From the NCBI RefSeq assembly GCF_040409955.1, contig NZ_CP123384.1:2117501-2181500 (forward strand): a stretch of 64,000 nt of DNA. The letters are read 5' to 3'. A model generated the notes under the pieces. The model saw only the letters and a program-made list of their open reading frames with translations, was not told the DNA's origin and made no database searches. The first letter of the stretch is position 1. Each line of letters opens with the position of its first letter. A program made the translations under genes and the position numbers. This document shows, piece after piece, positions 11,038 to 18,524 of the stretch. Source of the stretch: Salipiger sp. H15. GTDB lineage: Bacteria > Pseudomonadota > Alphaproteobacteria > Rhodobacterales > Rhodobacteraceae.

Positions 11038-11972
11038 TGCGCCGTCTGGCCTCGCTGACGCTGAAACAGCTGCGTGCTCTGGAAGCGGTTGAAAGAACTG
11101 GATCAATTTCCCGGGCTGCCGAAGAGCTGGGGCTGTCGGCCCCGGCGGTCCACAGCCAGCTGAAGGCGCTTGATACGACTTTCGGATGCGTCCTGTTGAC
11201 GCGGGAAGGGGCGGGGAAATTCACCGCGACGCCGGAGGGCGCGGCGCTGCTGCAGGCCTGGGCCAGCTCCGAGGCGAGTTTTCGCCGCGCGCTGCAGCGA
11301 ATCGACGCGCTGCAGAAGGGCATGGCAGGCAGCGTGGTGCTGGGTGTGGTCTCGACCGGGAAATACTTCGCCCCCGGCATCGTCGCGCGGCTGCGCAAGG
11401 CCTGCCCGGGGATCGAGATCGTGCTCGAGGTCGGCAACCGCGATGCCATCGTGGCGGCGCTGCACGACCGGGCGCTCGACCTCGCGATCATGGGACGCCC
11501 CCCGCGCGAGCCCGCCGTCGAGGCGCTGTCGATCGGCGATCACCCGCACGTGCTGATCGCGTCGCCCGATCACCCGCTCGCCACCGCCGCGACGATCACG
11601 CCGGAGGACGTGCTGGAAGAGACCATCCTGATGCGCGAGCCCGGCTCCGGCACGCGCATCCTCGCGACGCGCTTTCTCGACCGGATCGGCGAGGGCAAGC
11701 CCTATGCGCGGTCCGAGATGAACTCGAACGAGACGATCAAGCAGGCGGTGATCGCGGGGCTTGGGATCGCGCTCATCTCCTATCACACCGTCGCCGAGGA
11801 GCTGCGCAGCGGCCGGCTTGCGACGATCGACCTGCCGGGCCTGCCGATCGTGCGCCACTGGTTCCTGCTGCACCGCGCCGACATGCCGGTGACCGGGGCG
11901 GCGCGCACGGTGTGGGATTTCATCGCGGCCGAGCGCGCAGGCTTCCTGCCGAGCTGGCCGCCCTCGGCCTGA
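11037..11972 (+). CDS. cbbR: LysR-type regulator CbbR
   Basis: 311 residues. LysR family activator of the cbb operon that senses metabolites such as RuBP or NADPH in relatives. The winged helix-turn-helix occupies residues 5-65 (LKQLRALEAVERTGSISRAA, then LSAPAVHSQLKAL). A periplasmic-binding-protein-like effector domain follows from about 90 to 300, with the typical EPGSGTR loop. ATG start at 11037, divergent from fbp and overlapping a putative CbbR half-site. Assignment as CbbR rests on family plus its conserved divergent position. Confidence 0.93.
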   Translation: MRRLASLTLKQLRALEAVERTGSISRAAEELGLSAPAVHSQLKALDTTFGCVLLTREGAGKFTATPEGAALLQAWASSEASFRRALQRIDALQKGMAGSVVLGVVSTGKYFAPGIVARLRKACPGIEIVLEVGNRDAIVAALHDRALDLAIMGRPPREPAVEALSIGDHPHVLIASPDHPLATAATITPEDVLEETILMREPGSGTRILATRFLDRIGEGKPYARSEMNSNETIKQAVIAGLGIALISYHTVAEELRSGRLATIDLPGLPIVRHWFLLHRADMPVTGAARTVWDFIAAERAGFLPSWPPSA

Positions 11973-11993
11973 GCTGGCGGCGGGCAGGGCGTG

Positions 11994-12020
11994 CCCCGGC
12001 GCGACAAGGTCGCGCCGGGG
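11994..12020. terminator. Bidirectional hairpin between cbbR and the TonB receptor
   Basis: Perfect 12-bp stem CCCCGGCGCGAC (11994-12005) with GTCGCGCCGGGG (12009-12020) and a 3-nt AAG loop, between convergent genes. No U-tract follows, so termination may need Rho or rely on stem strength. Confidence 0.7.
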
Positions 12021-12030
12021 ATGGTTTGGG

Positions 12031-14136
12031 TCAGAACGACTTGGTGAGCGAGACGTTGAAGGTCCGGGGCTCGCCGCGGAAGTTGAACACCGAGGTGCTG
12101 CCGACGCGGGCGTAATATTCCTCGTCGAAGACGTTATCCACGCCGGCGCGCAGCACCAGACCGTTGTCGAAGCTCTTCGAGGTCATCAGGTCCACCGTGC
12201 CGTAGCTCGGGGCCTCGATGCCGCGCGACGAGAACTCGGACATCCAGGTGACCTGACCGCCGAAGCTCCAGCCCGCCAGCGCGCCCTCCTGCACGTCATA
12301 GGAGCCGGAGAGCTTGACCATGTGCTCGGGCGTGTAGGTCGAGAAATTCTCGCCCTCGCTCTCGCCGTTAAGGTACTCGGTCCAGGTGTAGGTGTAGCCC
12401 GCCGCGAGGTGGATGTTCTCGGTGACCTCGCCCGCGACGCCGAGCTCGAAGCCCGAGGACGAGACCTCTTCCTCGGCGACGTAATAGTCCTCGCCGATCA
12501 CCTGCACCGGGCGGTTGACCTCGCGCAGGTCGAAGATCGCCGCCGAGACGTCGAGCCCGTAGGCCAGCCGCGCCTTCACGCCGATCTCGACCTGCTGGCC
12601 CTCGACCGGGTCGAGCAGGTCGCCGCCCTTGTCCACCTCGGACTGCGGGATGAAGATCTCGGAGTAGCTTGCGTAGAGCGTGATGTTCGGGGTCAGGTCA
12701 TAGGTCAGCCCGCCGAAGGGGGTAAGCTGGGCCTGGACGTCGTACTCCTCGGTCGCGACCGCGCCGGACGAGAGGGTGGTCGTGTCCACCGTGCCCTCGT
12801 ACCAGCTCAGCCGCGCGCCGCCGATGAAGGTGAGCGCCTCGGTCGGCGAGAGCCGGAGCTGCGAGTAGAGGCCGGTGGAGTCCGTCTCGGTCCGGGTCTT
12901 GGTGGAATAGTCCACGTCGGGTCTTGCCACCGAGGAACTGTCCCAGTCGTCGAGATCCCAGCTGCCCGAGATCGTCCCGCGCGCCTGGTACATGGTGTTG
13001 TCGGTCTTCTGCCAGTCCGCCCCGACGATCGCCACGCCGTCCCAGCCGCCGAGCATGAAGGGCAGTTCGGTATGCAGGTCGAGCGCGAGGCTGTCCTGCT
13101 CGAAGTCGCGCGCGAGCCAGGCAAGGCGCGAGACGGTGTTGTCCTCGGCGGCGTTGGTGCCCGCGTAGGCGTAGAGGAAGTTCGCCTCCTGGTGCGAGTT
13201 GCGCAGCGAGAACTTCACCCGCCCGCCATTGTCGAAGAAATGCTCCGCCGCGACGACGGCATCGGTGGTCGCGTTGTCGAACTCGTTCCAGTCCATCGCC
13301 GTGGTGGCATCGACATCGGTCCAGATCAGCGAGTTGTCGGCATAGGTCGGCAGGCCGTTGAAGGGCGCGATGTCGCGCTCCATGTGGCTGAGCGAGAAGG
13401 TCAGCCTGGTGTCGGGGGTCACGTCCCAGGCCAGCGTGCCATAGAGCGAGGTGACGGCGTTCTCGGTCTCGTCGATGAAGCCGTCGCCCGCGCCGTAGGC
13501 CGCCACGAAGCGGCCGCGCAGCGTGCCGTCGGCGTTGAGCGCACGCGACACGTCGACCTCGGCGCGGGCCTGGCCGTTGGAATCCGCCGAGATCGTGCCG
13601 TAGCCCTTGAGCTCCTTCGAGGTGGCCTGCTTGAGGCGCATGTTGATCGACCCGGCGGGCTCGCCGGTGCCGATGAAGAGGCCCGCCGGACCTTTCAGCA
13701 CCTCGACGTGGTCGACGATCGAGAGGTCGGGCTGGGTGCCGTAGATCGAGCTGACCGGGGCCGGGAGCCCGTCGAAGTAGAGGTAGTCGAACTCGTAGCC
13801 GCGCGAGAAGATCGACGACCGGCCGGTGTCGTTGTTCAGGATCATGATGCCCGGCGTGTCGGCCAGCGCCTCCTCGAGCGCGGTGTAGCCCGCGTCCTCG
13901 ATGACCTTGCGGGTCACGACCCAGGTGGATTGCGGCACCTCGCGCGGGGTCATCGTGGCCTTTTCGCCGACCGAGATGAGGTCGGTCGTGTAGCTGTTGC
14001 TGCCCTCGGTCTCGTAGCTCGCGCCGTCGAAGGCGATCTCGCCGAGGTAGACGTCGTCCTGCGCGAAGACAGGCGTCGAGAGGGCCGTCGAGAGCAGCAG
14101 AGCTACCTTCGCCGGCATGCAAGTGCGCGGAATCAT
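12031..14136 (-). CDS. TonB-dependent outer-membrane ferrisiderophore receptor
   Basis: 701 residues, normal for FhuE/FpvA-type receptors without an N-terminal signalling domain. A signal peptide (about 1-25, ending VFAQ) is followed by a plug domain with the typical DTPGIMI, FSRGYEFD...DGLPA and VEVLKGPAGLFIGTGEPAGSINM segments. A 22-strand barrel follows, ending in the terminal aromatic SKSF of outer-membrane proteins. It imports ferric hydroxamate or catecholate siderophores with TonB-ExbBD; the ligand cannot be read from sequence. It is a single gene: no ABC transporter, reductase or biosynthetic gene is adjacent, though a siderophore-interacting reductase lies at 46 kb. Start ATG 14136 with GAGGG upstream. 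Confidence 0.92.
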   Translation of the reverse strand: MIPRTCMPAKVALLLSTALSTPVFAQDDVYLGEIAFDGASYETEGSNSYTTDLISVGEKATMTPREVPQSTWVVTRKVIEDAGYTALEEALADTPGIMILNNDTGRSSIFSRGYEFDYLYFDGLPAPVSSIYGTQPDLSIVDHVEVLKGPAGLFIGTGEPAGSINMRLKQATSKELKGYGTISADSNGQARAEVDVSRALNADGTLRGRFVAAYGAGDGFIDETENAVTSLYGTLAWDVTPDTRLTFSLSHMERDIAPFNGLPTYADNSLIWTDVDATTAMDWNEFDNATTDAVVAAEHFFDNGGRVKFSLRNSHQEANFLYAYAGTNAAEDNTVSRLAWLARDFEQDSLALDLHTELPFMLGGWDGVAIVGADWQKTDNTMYQARGTISGSWDLDDWDSSSVARPDVDYSTKTRTETDSTGLYSQLRLSPTEALTFIGGARLSWYEGTVDTTTLSSGAVATEEYDVQAQLTPFGGLTYDLTPNITLYASYSEIFIPQSEVDKGGDLLDPVEGQQVEIGVKARLAYGLDVSAAIFDLREVNRPVQVIGEDYYVAEEEVSSSGFELGVAGEVTENIHLAAGYTYTWTEYLNGESEGENFSTYTPEHMVKLSGSYDVQEGALAGWSFGGQVTWMSEFSSRGIEAPSYGTVDLMTSKSFDNGLVLRAGVDNVFDEEYYARVGSTSVFNFRGEPRTFNVSLTKSF

Positions 14137-14152
14137 GTGTCCCTCATATCTG

Positions 14153-14177
14153 AGTATTTTTATAAGTTTAGTATTTT
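14153..14177. promoter_or_regulatory. Direct repeat in the receptor promoter
   Basis: AGTATTTT occurs twice (14153-14160 and 14170-14177), 17 bp apart, in the only AT-rich stretch before the receptor gene. On the minus strand it reads AAAATACT, with TATAAAAATACT resembling a -10 region. It could be an iron-regulator site, but it does not match a Fur box, an Irr ICE motif or a clear iron-rhodo box that I can recognise. Confidence 0.35.
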
Positions 14178-14224
14178 GCTTGGTTACTAGCCGAGGGATT
14201 TGACGCCGTCCAGCATCAATCGCG

Positions 14225-14251
14225 CAGGCCCCGCCGGGAGGGCCGGCGGGG
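14225..14251 (-). terminator. Terminator hairpin after the haem-enzyme operon
   Basis: Perfect 11-bp stem GGCCCCGCCGG (14225-14235) with CCGGCGGGGCC (14241-14251), 59 bp downstream of the stop of the last operon gene. It lacks a clear U-tract. Confidence 0.6.
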
Positions 14252-14309
14252 CCGTTGGGTCTTCAGGACATCGGTCTGGGAGAGGCGCCCCGGGCTCAGG
14301 CGACGGGCG

Positions 14310-15689
14310 TCACGGGTGCCAGCGCGACATGTGCTGCCGCTGGCGCTCGGTCAGGCCGTTGCGGAAGAGCTGCTCGTAATACTCTTCCTCGACGTGGTGC
14401 GCCTGCAGCCAGATGCCGGGGGCGTGGATCGCCTCGCAATGGGCGGGGAAGCGGCCGTGGGTCTCGTGGATGTAGGTGCAGATGTCGCGGCAGCAGGCGA
14501 TGACGTCCTGCTCGTATTCCGCCGCCTCGCGCAGGTAGCGCGCGCCGAAATCGCCCTTGTAGATGCGCTCGAAGATGCCCGCGTCTTTGTAGAGCCCGCC
14601 CGGGCCGAACTTGCCCGCGACCACCGTGTCCACCGCCTCGGCCATCGAGGCGTAGTTGGGCGGGCACTTGCACCTGATGAGAGCCTCGCCCTGATGGGTC
14701 AGCCCGACCGCGTGGCTGCGCACGTGCCTCATGGCGCGCACCGGCAGGGTGTGCCAGCGCAGCAGGTCCATGAAGCGCCACTTCGGCGAGACGTAGTCGA
14801 AACCGAGCATGGTGCCGAACCGGCCGCGGAACTTCGGATCGCCCATCAGCACCGGCGGCGAGATCGCCCCGTGAATCCACCCGCCGAGCCCCAGCGCCTC
14901 GGTCGTCAGGAAGAGGTTCTGCACCAGCAGGCTCGCCTCGATCTCGGTGCGCATCTGGTAGACCGCGCCGAGCGGCAGCTTGATGTCCTTGTTGAGAAAG
15001 CCGTTCCTGATCCACTTCTTTGTCCCGGCGGGGCGGTAGAAGTTGCGGTCGTCGATGAGCGCGGGCCGGGCCTTCTCGGGCTGGGTCAGCAGGTACATCA
15101 GCCCGTTGATGTACTGGTGCGAGAGGTCGACGACCGGGAAGAACACCGTGGTGCCGGGCCGGTTCGACAGGAAACGGTTGGAATCGAGATAGGCCGGGAA
15201 GTCGCGCATCCCCGTCGGCACGTCGATGCGCCGGTCGAGGAGCCGGACCTTGGCGGCCTCGGCGCGGGACAGAAGCGCCGCCTCGGACCAGGGGTCGATG
15301 CCCTCCTCGGGCGGGGGCAGGTGGCGGATGAAATAGGTGCCTTCGTCGTTGATCATGAAGAAATAGGTGCCCTGCGCATTGTCGGGGCTGCCCGCGGTGC
15401 GCCCCTCCATCACGAGGTTCGGCTTTGACATGATCGGATCGCCGGTCTCGTCGTCCTGCCACGGCCGGTCGGGCATGGTGAGCCCGGTGGCCCCGGTGGC
15501 CGCGATGAGGATCGCCTCTTCAAGCTTGCTCAGCGGCACCGGCTCGGCTTTCGACGTGTAGGAGGCCGAGCCCGCGGGCACGTCGTAGCCGCGCGGCACG
15601 CGCCGGGTGCGCCGCGACCAGAGCACGCGGGCGAGGGGCTCCTGCAGGAAGGCGGCGAGGCCGGACTGGGGGTGATCGTGGTCCTTCAT
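14310..15689 (-). CDS. Nitroreductase-fold-like protein, last gene of the haem-enzyme operon
   Basis: 459 residues, no signal peptide. I do not recognise a specific family, but several segments look like the SagB/nitroreductase fold. Residues about 53-70 (PLSKLEEAILIAATGATG) resemble the N-terminal helix of that fold. GRTAGSPDNAQGTYFFMIND resembles the FMN-contacting R-x-S-A-G loop. EASLLVQNLFLTTEALGLGGWI resembles the conserved QN-L-A-x-A-x-G-L-G helix. An unusual KCPPNYASM segment and many aromatic/His residues mark the C-terminal third (HETHGRFPAHCEAIHAPG). It would be an FMN-dependent reductase or dehydrogenase acting on a product of the upstream haem enzyme. It begins 12 bp after that gene, with a TAGGAGGG ribosome-binding site overlapping the preceding stop. 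Confidence 0.6.
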   Translation of the reverse strand: MKDHDHPQSGLAAFLQEPLARVLWSRRTRRVPRGYDVPAGSASYTSKAEPVPLSKLEEAILIAATGATGLTMPDRPWQDDETGDPIMSKPNLVMEGRTAGSPDNAQGTYFFMINDEGTYFIRHLPPPEEGIDPWSEAALLSRAEAAKVRLLDRRIDVPTGMRDFPAYLDSNRFLSNRPGTTVFFPVVDLSHQYINGLMYLLTQPEKARPALIDDRNFYRPAGTKKWIRNGFLNKDIKLPLGAVYQMRTEIEASLLVQNLFLTTEALGLGGWIHGAISPPVLMGDPKFRGRFGTMLGFDYVSPKWRFMDLLRWHTLPVRAMRHVRSHAVGLTHQGEALIRCKCPPNYASMAEAVDTVVAGKFGPGGLYKDAGIFERIYKGDFGARYLREAAEYEQDVIACCRDICTYIHETHGRFPAHCEAIHAPGIWLQAHHVEEEYYEQLFRNGLTERQRQHMSRWHP

Positions 15690-15701
15690 GACGGCGCCCT
15701 C

Positions 15702-18524
15702 CTAGACCGTCCGCCACGGCGCAAAGGCGGTGGCGTCGCGCGGCAGCACCGGCCCCAGCTCGGGACAGTGGCGCAGGATCACGCTGGTCATGGAATTGCG
15801 CTCGATCCAGTCCATGCCGAGCGGCGAGTAGATCTCGGGCCGGAAGTCCACCGTCAGGAAGCGATCCGACTGCAACCGGCGCGAGGCCATGAGGATGAAG
15901 ATGCGGAAGGCGGTGTCGGAGAAGCCGAAGCCGGTGGGCGGCGCCTCGCCGAGCAGGCCGACGACCGTATCGACGTGGTCGAGCTGGCCGTAGATCTCGC
16001 GGCAGAGCCGGTTGGTCTCGGGGTCCGGGGTCAGGTCATCCCAAGACTTGATTTCCGGCATGTGCAGCCCGCGGCGGAAGCCGTTGTAGCGCGGCACCTT
16101 GCGCACCCGCGTGCGCATGATGTCCACCACCGACAGGTCGATCACCTCGCCCTCGCGCTCGAAATGCTGCAGCGAGCGGGGGAAGTTGTGCAGGGTGATC
16201 GCCCCGGGATGGGCGGTGCCGAAGGAGTAGAGCGCGTCGCGCAGCCCGATGGCGCGCATCTCGTCGTCGGCCTGCGCTCCCTGGATGTCGAGGAAGCCCC
16301 GGCGCAGCCGCTGCTTCCCGGTGCCGTAGTCGTAGAAGATGTAATCGTCGGGGATGAGAGGGTGCATCCGGTAGACCGTGGCGAACTCCTCGGTCAGCGA
16401 GTAGGGCGCGGCGTGGTGGTCGGGCATGGTCCGGGGGATGCCCTTCAGCGCGTGCACGTCGGTCAGCCAGATGCCGAGCTTCGTCAGCCAGTCGCCCGAG
16501 GGCGGGCCGTACCAGTTGGTCTTCATGCCGATGTCGAGCGCCTCGGTGCCGAGGATGGCGGGCGTCCATTCCACCGTGTGGATCTTGGCGATCAGAGCCG
16601 AGACGATCAGCCGGGCGGTCTGGTAGAGCCGCTCGTCGTCCCAGTGCGGGTAGGCGCGTCCGAGCTCGCCCACCAGCACGTTGTGCTCGCGCGCGAAGAG
16701 CGTGTGCATCACGGACAGCCCCATCCACCAGCTCTCGTTGAAGCCGGTCATCGACATGCCGTTCACGTCCTCGGGCAGGTAGCCCTTCTCGTTGAGCCTG
16801 ATCCGCGGCCCGTCGCGCAGCGAGCGGGCGCGCTCGGGATCGGCGCCGTAGACCTCCGATCCGTCCCACCAGTGCGAGGTGGTGTTGGTGAAGACCCAGT
16901 CCGACGACGGATGGGGCACGTTGCCCGAGATGCGCATCTCGCGCCCCGGGGTGTCGCCGGGACGCGAGGCCCAGTCGGGATACTTGCCGGGGATCGGCAC
17001 GACCAGGTCCTGCTCGCCCAGCTTGCGCCGCTGGTGCGCCACCCAGTCATGCACCTGGAACTGGATCCAGGCGGCGGCGAGGATGTTGAGCGTGCGCGCC
17101 GGGATGAAGGCCTTGCGGTCCATCAGCTCGCGGCAGACGGTGACGGCGTTGGGCTCGTCGGGGGGGATCGTCTCGAGCGGCATGTTGCGCCCGAAGGTCG
17201 CGCCGACCGCGCCCATGCGCGGATCGCTCAGGTCATTGGCGCGCCCGTCGTAGGTGCGGAAGGCGCGCTCCTCCGGCAGCGGGGCGACGGGCAGGGCGCG
17301 GGCCGAGGGCGGGGCCTCGCGCGGCTCGGTGTCGACGAGGTTCTGCGCGCGCAGGTCGTAGCGCAGCGCGTCGAGGTTGAGCAGGCTGGTCCGCAGCCGC
17401 ATCCGGTGCCACGGCACACGGGTGTTGAGCTTGCGCAGCAGCCACCGCGTGCCGCCGCCGAACATGCGGTTCTGCAGCGGCGGGCGCTCGGACCGCCAGC
17501 GCATCGCGCTGCGGTGATGCAGCGAGGCGTCGTAGACCGCCTTGCGCGCGCGGTTGAGGTGGCCGAGTGGGCGGAACTCCTCGGTGGTGTTCCACGGGTT
17601 GAACCCGCCGTCGTCCAGCGCCCGCTGCTCGGCGATCGCATCGGGAGCGGTCAGGTCGCGCCGGGGCAGGGTCAGCGTGGCGGCAAGGATCGGCGGGCTG
17701 TCGCGCTCGGTCCAGTCCTGCGCCGCGTCCTCGATCGGGGTGAGGCTTTCGGTGACGAAGCGCTGCAGGTAGAGCTCGAAGGTGACGTCCCCCGCCGCGA
17801 TGCGCTGGGCGAACTCGGCCGAGAGCCGGCCCGCACCATGGGCGGGGAAGGCCCCGGGCGTGCCGCGCGCGGGCTTGAAGGCGTAGCGCACCGCTTCGTC
17901 GCCCCAGCGGATCGCGCCGCGGCTCCAGTAGCTTTCGAGCGCGACGCTGTCGCAGGGCCGCAGCGCCTCGCGCACGTTGCCGAGCATCCGCCGCACCTCG
18001 CTGACCCCGAGCGTCCGGCAGAGCCCGGCGAGCCCCGCCGCCCGCGACAGCCCGCCGCCCGAGACGGCATGGGCGAAATGCACGAACTGGTGCGCGTCGC
18101 GGGCGTGCGGCACCGGCCAGTTGGTGGCGAGCAGGTCGTGGTGCTCGGTCTCCGAGACCGCGATGCGCAGCGCAAGCCCGCGCAGGTCCTTCTCCTCGTC
18201 GGATTTCGCGAAGGAGGCGGCATTGGAGAAACGCACGCTGGCGGGATAGCTGGCTCCGGGCCGGGCGAAGCCGACGCGCAGGTCCTCGGGCAGCGCCTGC
18301 GAGAAGGTGAGCGTCCCGCCGGAGAAGGCGGCGATCGACTTGGCGTGGAAGGCGCGGTCGACGCGCCGCGCCTTGCCCGCCTTGCGCGACTTCAGCTGCG
18401 CGTCGAGCATGAGATCGGCCAGCTTCAGGAACTCCGCCCGTTCCGCCTCGGGCGAGCCGCCACGGTAGGTTTCCGCCCATTTCACCCGTCCGGCCGAAAG
18501 GCCGCCATCGCCACCGTCAGACAC
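15702..18524 (-). CDS. Fusion of a catalase-related haem domain and a COX/alpha-dioxygenase-like haem domain
   Basis: 940 residues with two predicted haem domains. Residues about 40-345 are catalase-related: distal His60 in RAFHAKS, VRFSNA at 97-102, distal Asn135 in the ATNWPV segment (compare catalase NNTPV), and an R-x-x-x-Y proximal motif (Arg327, Tyr331) after FNPWNTTEEFRPLG. This resembles the allene-oxide-synthase/hydroperoxide-lyase side of the catalase superfamily. Residues about 420-940 are an animal-type haem peroxidase domain: distal His492 in QFQVHDW, WWDGSEVYG at 552-560, and TVYRMHPLIPD with the radical Tyr718 exactly three residues before proximal His721. That spacing is seen in cyclooxygenases and fatty-acid dioxygenases. 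QSDRFLT follows near the C-terminus. No signal peptide. Starts at GTG 18524, overlapping the upstream gene by 8 bp. Predicted to oxygenate a lipid and process the hydroperoxide; the substrate is unknown. Confidence 0.85.
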   Translation of the reverse strand: MSDGGDGGLSAGRVKWAETYRGGSPEAERAEFLKLADLMLDAQLKSRKAGKARRVDRAFHAKSIAAFSGGTLTFSQALPEDLRVGFARPGASYPASVRFSNAASFAKSDEEKDLRGLALRIAVSETEHHDLLATNWPVPHARDAHQFVHFAHAVSGGGLSRAAGLAGLCRTLGVSEVRRMLGNVREALRPCDSVALESYWSRGAIRWGDEAVRYAFKPARGTPGAFPAHGAGRLSAEFAQRIAAGDVTFELYLQRFVTESLTPIEDAAQDWTERDSPPILAATLTLPRRDLTAPDAIAEQRALDDGGFNPWNTTEEFRPLGHLNRARKAVYDASLHHRSAMRWRSERPPLQNRMFGGGTRWLLRKLNTRVPWHRMRLRTSLLNLDALRYDLRAQNLVDTEPREAPPSARALPVAPLPEERAFRTYDGRANDLSDPRMGAVGATFGRNMPLETIPPDEPNAVTVCRELMDRKAFIPARTLNILAAAWIQFQVHDWVAHQRRKLGEQDLVVPIPGKYPDWASRPGDTPGREMRISGNVPHPSSDWVFTNTTSHWWDGSEVYGADPERARSLRDGPRIRLNEKGYLPEDVNGMSMTGFNESWWMGLSVMHTLFAREHNVLVGELGRAYPHWDDERLYQTARLIVSALIAKIHTVEWTPAILGTEALDIGMKTNWYGPPSGDWLTKLGIWLTDVHALKGIPRTMPDHHAAPYSLTEEFATVYRMHPLIPDDYIFYDYGTGKQRLRRGFLDIQGAQADDEMRAIGLRDALYSFGTAHPGAITLHNFPRSLQHFEREGEVIDLSVVDIMRTRVRKVPRYNGFRRGLHMPEIKSWDDLTPDPETNRLCREIYGQLDHVDTVVGLLGEAPPTGFGFSDTAFRIFILMASRRLQSDRFLTVDFRPEIYSPLGMDWIERNSMTSVILRHCPELGPVLPRDATAFAPWRTV

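Noticed and set aside
14137..14224. Fur box or Irr/RirA site before the siderophore receptor
   Set aside because: No match to the motifs I know; only an AGTATTTT repeat was found and is reported as such.
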